The notes under the pieces were generated by a model. The model saw nothing but the letters and a program-made list of their open reading frames with translations, ran no database searches and was not told the origin of the DNA. DNA of 64,000 bases from Morchella semilibera (taxonomy: Eukaryota; Ascomycota; Pezizomycetes; Pezizales; Morchellaceae): NCBI GenBank assembly GCA_009192285.1, contig WBVU01000016.1:186001-250000 (forward strand). The letters run 5' to 3'. Made by a program: the position numbers and the translations under genes. Numbering within the stretch: position 1 is the first letter of the stretch; each line of letters starts with the position of its first letter. Below, piece after piece: positions 12,303 through 24,345 of this stretch.

Positions 12303-13412
12303 GGTTGACGAGATTTTTCGGGGTAGCGGTTTTCTTTTTCGAGGGTAAAAACAGAGATTTTCTATACTCATGATTTCCTAGAGTTCGTATCGATTTCCTT
12401 TTATTTATATAATGATGACCATGATTGCTTGAGACTGGGTTTCTGCATTTTGCGCACGCGTGCGTGATGGGCGATAAATCCTCATTGCTGAAGGGTACAT
12501 ACATGTACGTTGCATGCAGAGTTGGTAGTTACAAATTTATTCTTTCTCAAGTATAGAGTACAGTAAAAGGATCTACGTGCATCTAGACCAAAAAAGTGCT
12601 ATTTTACCAGATTGATACCAACATGTCAGGGCGGGCTAGGGTTTTCTATAATTACGATGAAAGCATCTCTATAATTAATTTATTACTAACCAGAGTCGAT
12701 TGTCGTTATGTGGTATTGGGTTCACAAGTGACCTGGAATTGGTCGTTTAGGACTTTTTTGTGGAACACGTGGGTACGATCGAGAAACAAGATGGCGATTA
12801 ATACAGCAACCAGGGCTCAGAACGCCGCATAAACGCCCTTTCCGTACCGATCTTAAATACTCTCAAGATCGAAGCTTTTATCATTATGAGATTCGGACCG
12901 CCGGAATTAGTATAGCCCCACTCGCCCTGTTCTATCCTCATAGACATGGATGTTTTATAGTTGTCAAAAGCTCCAGGGATTTACTATGCTGTTACTGTGT
13001 GCGTAATGCCTCGCATACCCGGGAAAATGATGTATTTAGACCCCTGTTGATCGGAGAGCCTGCACGAGTGATCCGTGGTGACGCAGCTAGGTTACTGTTG
13101 CACCACAGGGCTGCAGGGCCGACTACCAGCCACCAGCCAGGATCCGTCACCACCTAGAAGGGCTTCCAAAGTCCCTTCTATAATCTATTATTCACAGATT
13201 GAGGAAGTAAAGAATAGCAATTTAGAAATAAAATCGCGCTCTATATCCACACAGCCCGGCCAAATCGAAATCAAGTCAATGATACAAAAGACATAATTAT
13301 GGGCGTTTAAGTACATTCTCGATTGAGTGCATATCGTTTCGAACCTTTGATAGCGTCACCACCATCACCGAGTCCCCCCGCCCCCCAACTGTCGACCTTC
13401 CTCTCACACCGT
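12303..13412. other. Intergenic region between branching enzyme and the small 13.4 kb gene
   Basis: No gene seen. It holds the 3' flank of the branching enzyme, AT-rich in its first 350 bp. An open frame at 12596-12832 shows no family features. Confidence 0.5.
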
Positions 13413-13718
13413 TCACATCGCAGTGTTTCTTCTGACAGGTTCTTTCGGAACCGGCAACTGCGATTCTTCTCCCTTGGAGCGTGAACCAGCCACCTTCTTC
13501 TTGTATATTGACCGTTCGATTTCCCATCCTCCCGCAGCTGCCTTGATAGCATCTTTATCTCTCTTTGCCAAAACTTCGGTTTCGTGGTTACTTTCAGGGT
13601 CAACTGGAGCTTCCCTGAGTTTTGGGCGAACTGCTGGGGCCTCGGCAAAGCTAACCCGTCTTTTGGTAAAGTGCGGGGGTTGCGGGAGTGGTTGTGTACT
13701 AGCGGTACCTGGCTCCAT
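13413..13718 (-). CDS. Small hypothetical protein with an RVSF motif
   Basis: An uninterrupted 101-codon frame that I do not recognise. The protein is hydrophilic and probably disordered, proline-rich at the N-terminus and basic overall. Residues 19-25 read KRRVSFA, which matches both the protein phosphatase 1 docking pattern RVxF and a PKA-type site RRxS; this is a short motif and may be chance. There is a central charged segment (DKDAIKAAAGGWEIERSIYK). There is no signal peptide or membrane segment. Its composition is protein-like rather than random, and the ATG at 13718 lies 19 bases downstream of an in-frame region start. It could extend through an unrecognised intron at the C-terminus. 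Moderate to low confidence. Confidence 0.45.
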   Translation of the reverse strand: MEPGTASTQPLPQPPHFTKRRVSFAEAPAVRPKLREAPVDPESNHETEVLAKRDKDAIKAAAGGWEIERSIYKKKVAGSRSKGEESQLPVPKEPVRRNTAM

Positions 13719-16019
13719 GGGTGACTCTGAACTTTAGAAGGCTCTTCTATCCTCTCTTGACAGAATCGAAACCTGCGAGACTTTAGAAAAGAGTTTCGGG
13801 CAAAGAAGCGATCATATTCATGAAAATGTCTTACGAGATTATTGAGCCAGAGTCGATCCTTGGGTAGTGGGCTTTAGGAGAGGAGAGGAGGAAGAGGAGG
13901 GGGGGGGGGAGTGGGGGAGATTTGGAGAACGTGGGTAGCAAGGGTATCTAACGTAGGAGGGATAAGCGCCGAGGGTGTGAAGCAATCTGACTTTTCTTCG
14001 TCGGGGGCGGGCTAAAGGGCTGTAAAGAAGATACTATCGATCAAAGTTCTGAAGCTCTGGGGAGGGGGGCTGTAGAAATTCATGCGAAAAAACTCGTAAC
14101 AGTCGACAGTAAAAAATTTGTTTGCTATGATGCTCAGTGAATTGTCAACTGCCAGAGTAGTTTTTGTTGTGCATGTGTGTTTGTGCAGCAGTGTGACTGC
14201 GTGAATTGAGGTGAGTGCCAGTGCGACCTCGTACTTGAACCAGCCAGACGTGCAGAGCTGTAGCTATACCACTCATGCAAGTATTGTAAGCTTAAACATT
14301 TCTCTGGGCAGGGGTATTAGTACGTAACTCTTCTCTCAGTAGATCATACATGTACCTCAGGACAAGGGTCATTAGCCGCCTCGATTAGATAGGCAATTAA
14401 TTCTTACTCATAGGATGTCAACCCTCATGCCTCGATATCTCCCACCAACCCAGCACCCACACGTACGCCACACAACCCGTAGAGCTGGGTTTTGAATCCA
14501 TCTGTTAAGCTCGTGGTCAAGATATCCGTCGGGCGATCGAGGAGCTTATTTTCTAGAATAATCATTGTGAGATGCAGGGTAAGTTTCACGAATTATCACT
14601 CGAAATCAAATTGCATTTGGCCTAGCTAGGCCCTGGTTCAGAAAAAGCCAATAAGAAAAGAAAGAGGGGAGGAAACATCCTGGTGCGGTCCTTGGGCCTT
14701 GTGGGGCGCGCACACAAATAAGTTACTTAGGTGAAAACCACTTCTCACCGCTCCCCCGAATCTTCTCCGTCACTAGGGGTTCTTTGAACACGCAATAGAT
14801 GACTCGTTTGATAAGGGTAGATCTTGGTCACCTCCTGACCTGGGAATATAATTTTAGTGCCTGAAATATGCCACCCATGGTACATGTATTTGATGCATGT
14901 ATCTGTTAACTACATATGGAACGTCCTAGTACTTGAAACTGGGGATAATTAATCAACTGTATAGCGAAGTTTCTTCCATATTAGAGACTTCGCGCAAATA
15001 GAGCTGGCTGGTTATCTGATTTGCGGAAGGTGAGACCGGCACCAATCAGGTTACTTAAAAATGGAGCTGGCTCAGTCGGTACTCAAGACTTGGAGTCAAC
15101 GTTAGATACACTACTACTATTAGCAAAGCCTGGGTAGATAGCCTTAAGACGACTCGGGGCTAACTTATTCGCCTCGGTCTAACGCACCGCGGAGGATCTC
15201 GTGATAGGAGTGAGAACTTTGCCAAAGCTGAGAAAGAGATAAGTTACAAAACGGAGGTCTTTACCCTCTGAGAGTATTTGTTTTTTTCTATAGATTGTTT
15301 ACCCTGCATGCAGATGAGAAGCTGCGACAACCTGTAATCCTTTAAACGTGCATTATGCTAATATCTGATATCATATCGACCCTGCATGGACAGCTAAGAG
15401 GTCCTACCAACACGATAATTGGTATGGGACTGTTACACAAACCACAGGAAGGTGTTATGCGCATTCATAACTCCTTTGACATTTTGTTTCTTCGTCAGTA
15501 GAATCGCGTTTCTCCTGCAGATCTAACCATACAGAATATGGCGATGCTTATACCAAAAACGCTGAGTTTGATATCGCTGGTTTAAAAAGTTAGTTTTATT
15601 GTCAGTCGCCATAAAGTTTCTTATTGGAGCCACATCACGAGTATTATGTCCGAAAAACTATGTATCATGCGGATATGGTATGGCGCCGGTACACCAACTA
15701 CTGAATAATGCGATATATAACTATGGGGACTGATTGATTGATAATACGATGAATGATCTTTTGATCTGCTGGAGAAGTATATATGTGCTAAATTTAATTG
15801 CCTCCATTAACTACATGTATCTACCAAAGACGTGAAGCCTTCAGATCACTCATATGCTGCTTTCTGGTAGTATGTTCATGGGGGGAGGTTGCAGTTGTGT
15901 TACAAGTGAAGTCTATCTACTGAGGCTCAGCTGAGCCTCCATCACGTTTTAAGACTAAGTCCTAATTACACTCTGAACCCCGCGCCGCACGGGTCCCCAA
16001 CTATATCACAACCTCAACC
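13719..16019. other. Intergenic region between the small gene and CGI121
   Basis: No gene seen. TACATGTA palindromes lie at 14347-14354 and 14881-14888. A short repeated element occurs near 14999-15075 (listed separately). A G-rich stretch with a run of nine G lies near 13900. Confidence 0.55.
14999..15075 (+). repeat. Copy A of a short palindrome-ended repeat (MITE-like)
   Basis: About 77 bp bounded by two copies of GAGCTGGCT(C/G), with a GGTTATCTGATT block and a CAATCAGGTTAC block between. The same order of blocks appears in reverse orientation at 20471-20566. Copy A lacks about 12 nt present in copy B near one end. Confidence 0.5.
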
Positions 16020-16749
16020 ATGACAATTCCAATAACCTCCCTCCAGCTAGAACATATCCCCCGGCCGCATACTGTGTACATATCACTTTTTAAGGATGTG
16101 ATAAATGCAGGTTTCCTTCGTGACCAGCTCCTGGCTGGAAATACCGAATTTGAATACGCATTTATTGATGCGAATACTGTAGGAGGCTGGCTCACTGGTA
16201 GTTTTGGGGTTATGACTAACGGGAAGCCCCACCAGATAATATCGAAAGTCCACGCCCTTGCAGCTGCACATCAGGCTATCCACAATCTCCTCGTGGTAGG
16301 GAAGCTGCGCACAAGAAATGTGCATTCGGAGGCCGTATTCTGTCTCAGCCCTAACAATAATGTAGGCTGTACCCTTAACATACCAACTACTATAAGATTT
16401 GTCTAACGGACGTCACATACCTCAGATTACAGATGCCTTTAAGCGGTTTGGTATACTATCTACTACAACCTCTCTCTTGTGCATCAAGTTTTCCACACCC
16501 TCTGCACCCATTACTCTGGAATCCGTACAGTCACACCTAGAAAGGTCCGTGGAAGGAACAGCCGTGGAATTCACAGACGAGAATCTACTGCATGAAACAA
16601 TTGTGGATTGGACCAAGGTGGGAAACAACTACAAAATCAAGTCTGATAAGCTCAACACGCAAAGCATATCAAACGAAAAAGTTGTCGGAGGACTTAAAAG
16701 CCTTGAAGTAGAAGTGTTGGGGAAATTTGTAGTAAGAGCTGCCGGATGA
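16020..16749 (+). CDS. CGI121: EKC/KEOPS complex subunit CGI121 (TPRKB family)
   Basis: Accessory subunit of KEOPS/EKC, which makes N6-threonylcarbamoyladenosine (t6A) at position 37 of ANN-decoding tRNAs and is linked to telomere maintenance in yeast. Three exons: 16020-16178, 16236-16361 and 16426-16749, total 609 nt, 202 residues. Introns of 57 and 64 nt have weak donors (GTAGGA, GTAGGC) but clear TGACTAAC and GTCTAACG branch sites. Family landmarks in the spliced product are LLAGNTEFEYAFIDA, the helix HALAAAHQAIHNLL, RNVHSEAVFCLSPNNN across the second junction, and DAFKRFGI after it. The C-terminal half is more divergent but stays open to the stop. Splicing is required: reading through either intron breaks the conserved order. 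Confidence 0.9.
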
Positions 16750-17113
16750 GCGATCATTTTGTATATATAATATATGAAGGAAGCGCCTCGGCCCCACACA
16801 ATTCCACTTATCACACCTTTAGACCTAGAAACTGATTGAAAATGTATAGAATTCCCAGACCAAGGGTTTGGATCGCATTATAGGTAAGTCGATCATCGCT
16901 ACCATGGCCACTTGGCCTGGTCTTCATCTGATTCAAACGTACTGGTTGCTTATTGGCTCTTATATTTTATATTCAGGGAAGAAAAAGGATCCCTTAAGGA
17001 AACCAAAGCCTTAAGTATAATAAATAAATAAATAAAAACAGCACTTCGCTCTTATATACAATCAATCAACATAATAAGCCCGAAACATGAGGAGAAAGAA
17101 ATAAAGACAAGTG
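16750..17113. other. Convergent region between CGI121 and GH47 gene
   Basis: No gene seen. AT-rich 3' flanks of two convergent genes. Confidence 0.5.
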
Positions 17114-20100
17114 TTAAATCTCCGATGAAGGTCGTGGACGTCTCAGGGGATGTGCTTCAGTATTCCTATGAATTCTAGAATAAGTATCATATAAAGAGTT
17201 ATATTAGCAGGAGGTTTGGGACGTACAGGACATAATCATCCAGAGATACCAGGTCAGGTTCGCTAAATAAAAGATAGTAATATCTTTGGAGGGTAGTCAG
17301 CATCGTTCATTAGGGAAAGACGGAATGATACGTACTTGAGTGTCTCAGCGGGAAAGAACGATTCCATCGAGTCTACCTGGGAAAACATGGGGTGTGATGG
17401 GCTTTTAGTTACGTCTGAAAGCCATTATCATTAGAAGGTTTCTTTCAAGTGTATGTTCAATCCACTACTTGCCACTTATTGCCGAGAAGGCGAAATCCGT
17501 CCGTGTTGCCTTTTCAAGTGCCTTCCACATTCTCCATCCTTTATCTTGCCACGTTGTATCTGCTGTAAGTCGGTACCTAAATTATGGCGTGAGCAGGGAC
17601 CTATTTATAAATTGAGAGCAATCTATACATTATGAAGACGGATTCAATGGCTTCTGGTCGTAAAATATACCTAGGGAGTGTCAATAATTATACGGAATGC
17701 GAGAGCATTAGAAGCTAAATACCTCCTGTCTCCAATCTTGGTGAACCCACTTGGCAGTGATTCCTCTTCGATCATCTGCTTTGCAACCCCTTCAAGGGTT
17801 GTTGGGTACCCCTTTGGAACTGCATTAGGATCAATGGCCTGAAGTCGTTGTTTTTCCACAGGAGTTGGCCCGTCCCTCTTGGCCTTTGTTTCGCCTACTT
17901 TCTTAGGCTGTCTGTATTTCGGCACTAGCTGCTCATAATACTGTGTCGGATTGAATTTGCAGTTTTCTGGATTTTGGCAGTATGCAGTCTGAAAGCCCTC
18001 TGGCATAATGCCGCTTTCCATGGAGAAGTATGCCCAGACACACCCATCAGTAAGCTTGGAGCCAATTTCAAGATCAGCCTCGAGTCCAAGGGCTCTTGCA
18101 CCAAGAGCCAGCATTCCCCCAGTGAAACAAGTCTATTGAGTTAGTCAGGAATGCATTTCTGCCAATGGGATACGTATATTCTTACCAGATGGCCAGTGTT
18201 AGTATCAAAGCTGACATCCCCGGCGCCGTTCACGTAAACGTTTCCGGAAAGTAAGACATCCGGGTCCCCCTCCGCAAGTGGCCTGAAGAATAGATATTTC
18301 TTGGCTATGTCCATTGAGCTCTCATACATCTTTTTATATTGATTAGATGCACCACCGAGGAGTATATATTCCTATGGACCAAGCTGTGAGAATACGGGGC
18401 TGTAATGGGAGTAATCAGGATATACCTTAATTAAATACTCGTATAAAGAATCCGACATTCCACCTAACGTAAATTTTTGTTCTCTCTGGTATCCCGCATT
18501 TTTTAAGCCTTGAGGTAGACAAGATGGGGATGTTTTTGGGACGGCAACAGTGCTAGTAGCACTCAACTGGGCCCCAATAGCGTTGGACCTTCCAGGCTCA
18601 ACCTCCCCTTCATGGTGGATCTTTCCACTCTGAGCTTCAACTGTCAATCCAGGCGGTGGTCCGGCTGCTTCCAGAGCTGCTGCCGCCGCCTTTTCTCTAG
18701 CTTCTTTTTCACTTTCGGTCAAGATTTTCCCGCCCTGCATCTCTCCTAACCAGTCCACTTCTTGATCTTGAGGTAGTTGTCTTTTCTCAGGGTTATGAAC
18801 AGGTGGAGACACTTTTTTTCTCTCGCTTGTATCCTCGGCGAATATGCCATTCGGAGGTGGGGGAACCGATAATGGCGTCGGGGTTTTCTGCTCTTCGATA
18901 GGAACTTTGACTACTTGACACCCAGATGCATCCATGGTCAATGGCCACATCCCGGGAAGACCTGTCTTAGGCTGAAATTCCTCCAATGCATCTGTGATGC
19001 GCTGAACCGCATCGTAATATCTATCATCCCCCGTAATCTGTGCTAAACGCGTGAACTCGACAGTAAGAGATCCAAGCTCCGCTGAAACAACTCGGATATC
19101 CGCACGACCCTGTTTGGCAACTTGCGCTCTACTTTAATTTAGCCACTCATCACATTGCATTGCCGGGTTTATTTTAGGAAAAACATACGGTTTCCATCCA
19201 AAATATAAAATCGGCATGCGGTTCGGAGTGTCAAAGATACCATATAACATATCAGCCAGCTCGATTGCTTTATCAAGCAAGATTTGATGCTTCCCGCCAG
19301 AAACATCATACGCCCCGATCAGACCTCCAAGGTATCTGATAACTGTCTCAAAAACAGGAATTTTTGTCATGGGAGTAGTTGTGAAATCAATCTTTCCTGT
19401 CGCCTTAATAGCCTCTAAAAACTCATGCTCTAGCCCCATGATAAACAAAGTATCAAGTGAATCAACCAAGGTTGCTCCCCACCCACCGAAAGGATCCTTG
19501 TAGGATGCGCTCACAGGCATTATCTCGTCATGACCCCAAGCGTGCGTCTTATAGCCTTTCCACGCATGTTTCATTGCATCCCTAACAGCGTCTTGCCTTT
19601 CCACACGCACCTTGCGCTTCGTCTCGCTTTCTTGTGCAAATGAAGCTTGAATCTGGGGAAGTTTTATATATTTTTTAGGCAATGGAATGACTGATTCTTC
19701 AGGCAAGGGATAATGCTCTGGTGACTTCTCCCAGTGTACCCGCAACGGTACCACAGGGGCAGCATTAACAGTACTTTGTTCTTTGTGGGGCACATCCTCG
19801 AGCTCTGGCGTAGGTGTTTTTACAGTACTTGCAGGTTTTGATGAAGAAGGGGCCACCGTATCCACTATTTTAGGTAAGGATTCTTCATCTGCGGTTGGAG
19901 GCTTCTTCTTCTCAGACTCCGAGGGTCTGGGGGTTGGTTTATCTATGGGTGGAATCTCCGGCGGTGGAATAGGATTTTCGACCTCAGCTACGGGCCATTG
20001 CACATCCTGCGGATTTTGTTTCGATGCGGTTGATGTATATTCTCTTAACTTATCGACAGAAAACGAACTGGCAGAATCACCGAAAGAGTAGAAATGGGTA

Positions 20101-20288
20101 AACACGATGATCGCGATAACAGCAAAGAGGAGCAGAGATCTATAGCGTCTGAGACGCACAACTCCTAACATTTTGTCCCACTGTCGTCGACAGCGATGGC
20201 AGTGATGCCAATTTGGTGTAAGCAGGGGCGGACCGCAGTTGTTTTCGTTCTTATTGCTGATGTAGTAGCTCGAAGGTGTCGTCGACAA
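17114..20288 (-). CDS. Class I mannosyl-oligosaccharide alpha-1,2-mannosidase (GH47), type II membrane protein
   Basis: Trims alpha-1,2-mannose from N-glycans in the ER/Golgi. Nine exons from the start: 20288-19189, 19131-18426, 18371-18186, 18132-17723, 17670-17629, 17576-17476, 17414-17336, 17283-17227 and 17165-17114. They sum to 2733 nt, 910 codons plus stop. A later ATG at 20171 places the signal-anchor (LLLFAVIAIIVFTHFYSF) close to the N-terminus and is the likelier start (871 residues). A Pro/Ser-rich stem follows, then the GH47 barrel: AWKGYKTHAWGHDE, GWGATLVDSLDTLFIMGL, VSAELGSLTVEFTRLAQ, YILRPEAIESVFIMYRLT, DSMESF..AETLKYYYLLF and the terminal NTEAHPLRRP. A low-complexity insert of about 150 residues interrupts the barrel in exon 2. 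The usual SFWLAETLKY reads SFFPAETLKY. All introns are 52-61 nt, GT-AG. Confidence 0.92.
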
Positions 20289-22858
20289 TAGTCAGGAGTA
20301 AAGCGGGTAAGGGGGCACAGACAACACCTTATGATGATCTTCTTGGCATCTTGCTTCTTTAATTGATCACGTGGTCGAGTCGGGATAGTCGAATCAGGTA
20401 GTGATGACCGATTCGCTCTACGTCTACTACTGGGCCGAAGATAACCGGTTTTAATAGAGGCTTTGCGCAAATGGAGCCAGCTCCATTTTTCGGTAACTTA
20501 ATTGCTACCGATCCCAAAGCCTACCAATCAGATAACCGAAATATAGAGCTAGCTCCATCTACGTGCATGTATCAAAATAAGCCAAAACGGGGTTTCCAAG
20601 GATCAAGGTCTAACAAAAAAGATCTCCGTTTTGGCCTATTAACTATTGCCAAATGGGCCCTAAGTGAACACGAGAGAGTACATACAAGTATTTATTATAT
20701 ACTTAGGTACAAAACCCCCACTCATCATCTACACAGCATGAAAAAATGGGGTGAAATCACTACCATATGACTACGGAATTTAGTGACAAATACCGAATTA
20801 AATCGGCATTAGAGGAAGAGTACTGTACAAATACCGTATTCTTACCGCAATGCTAGCGTACCAACGAGAATACCGTAGTGATCTCAGCCCTCTTTTTGGT
20901 ACTGCAGCTCCAGTGACCCTCTTGTAAAGCACATGTGGATATACACATGTAGCTTATTGGTTATTTTAGCAACAACTGTGCATGCTAGGTAACATGCATT
21001 GCTAAATACATGTATATCTTAGAGCCCTTTAGCTACCGTTCCAGACGAGGGGCTGTTGCAGATAATTGTAACTTTACAAAGCTAGACCTCCTGTCAGAGC
21101 TGCGAGAGCTTCTGTTAAACAAGGACTCTATTGTAGGGAAGTAGTTGAAAGTAAGGTTACATGTATGATGGCCCTGCCCGGAACATGATCATGATTCATG
21201 ATAGATCACTCAGTGTCCCGAATCACTGTCATCATTACGATAGTGAGTGGTAAGGAATAATAGGAGACATGTTTAGAGATATACTTATGACTTATAAGTA
21301 TATGTATGTGGTTTAAAGCGTTCTGAGAAACGATGGTTATTATATGTAGGTACATGTAGTCGTCTTAACCACGTGCACATGTACTCGGGTGCAGCAATAA
21401 GAACCAGAACATGCAAGTGCACAGACAGGGATTGTTTGTATGGAGTGGCGCCGCTCTGCCATAAATGCATGTTCTGGTTCTAACCCTCGTACCCTCGTAC
21501 CCACTAGGGCCGCCGGAAAGTGATTTCCCACTCACAAATTTCAACCGCATGCGACCCAATTGTAGCCTTAATGAAGCAACAATATATGGTATACAGAGTA
21601 AACAGATCAGTATAAAGAATTCATCAATCATATTCAAATAAAAGAAATCCATGTGGTTGTGAATTTTTTACTAAGGCCTCACCTAATAGTGTAATAGCCG
21701 TTGCGTCACTTTTAGGGACCCTGGGTACAGGAGCTTTAGCACGTGATCCTGGGCATGAAAATTACAAAGTGTAATACCCGCACGTTGATAAAAAACATCC
21801 GGCCACTTAAGGCAGGTCTCAAAATACTACTTGACTCATGAGAGGTTGCGATGCATAGTTGTTTCAACACCGAAAGGTGAGGTGGGCTGCTAGGTAGTTT
21901 TAGGAACAGTGTAATATAGGTTTTCCTTTCAGCTGTCGCCCCTCACGAACTGCTTTTGAGGCCTACGACTTATGTAAACTACATGTTACACTGGGTGTTC
22001 AGCATAAGTTCTGATCAGACTTTAGGTGAACCCCCGGTACATACATGTACTTAAGTGTGGACCACTCAGGACACCAAGACTTTATGGCGAGCGCCTAGGA
22101 CTAAGTACCTACATGTACCTTGAAAATAGCGGAGGGGATAGAGAAGTCTATTGGGCAAATTAACCCTGTAGCCTGAACAGCCAGCGCCATTTTTGATAGC
22201 CTAATGAGGCTATCTAGACGCCCTCACAGGGTATGGCGACCGAAAGGTATGTACTTCGGGTGTAGGGTAAGTGAGAAAACACCCTTCACGTAATGGCAGA
22301 GTGGTGTCTTTCACGAATGAGAAATAGCCAGGCTGCGAGATCTCCAGTCACTCTAACTTCTATTGGCCCAGAGACTGTGCTATACATTCATTGAGATCCT
22401 TGGCTTTGCACTTACGCTTTCCGCAATTGTAATTTGTGGTTAAATACGCCCGAAATTCCAGGATCTAGATATGGGGCTACTCCTCTGGCCGTACTACAGA
22501 GCAGAGTAGGTACCCAGACCCCGAAGTACATGTAGAGGGGTGAGTGTACCTACATGTATCAAGCAGGCTGCAAGGCCAATGTATTCTATGTTAAACAATG
22601 TATGACGAGACTTGTTTTGGTTGTTGGATGTGAAGACGTCAGCACGTATACTAGTCCACGTGACAAGACCTTGGCACCTCCCAGCCACTCCATCTCTTGC
22701 CTCAAGAAGCTGTTGCCGTCCTCATCTTCTCTCCTTTCCTGTTCTCATCACTACTTTGACTGGGCGATACTCGGTCTTTTGTGCTCACCTTTTACTCCCA
22801 CTCATATCTCTACATTTTTTTCCCCATTATCATCGTGCAACTAGCGAATCTGTTCACC
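20289..22858. other. Intergenic region between GH47 and the aspartic protease
   Basis: No gene seen. It includes repeat copy B at 20471-20566 and several TACATGTA palindromes (21007-21014, 22110-22117, 22527-22534, 22551-22558). Between 21670 and 21980 the word AGTGTAATA/AGTGTAATAC appears three times, and the ends read AGGCCTCA and TGAGGCCT, hinting at another degraded inverted-repeat element. The last 150 bp before 22859 are pyrimidine-rich and look like the protease leader. Confidence 0.5.
20471..20566 (-). repeat. Copy B of the short palindrome-ended repeat (MITE-like, terminal inverted repeats)
   Basis: About 96 bp. The left end reads ATGGAGCCAGCTCCAT, itself a palindrome, followed by TTTCGGT. 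The reverse complement of the right end reads ATGGAGCTAGCTC then ATTTCGGT, giving imperfect inverted ends of roughly 24 bp. Internal blocks match copy A at 14999-15075 in opposite orientation. No clear target duplication was seen. Confidence 0.5.

Positions 22859-24345
<1,487 letters not shown>

Noticed and set aside
15068-15079. TGGCTCAGTCGG, a perfect match to a tRNA A-box, suggesting a tRNA or SINE
   Set aside because: No B-box (GGTTCGA type) or cloverleaf follows within 80 nt; the sequence is part of the short palindrome-ended repeat.
21674-21975. Possible ~300-bp element with AGGCCTCA/TGAGGCCT ends
   Set aside because: Inverted ends of about 8-10 bp only and no target duplication; too weak to list as an element.
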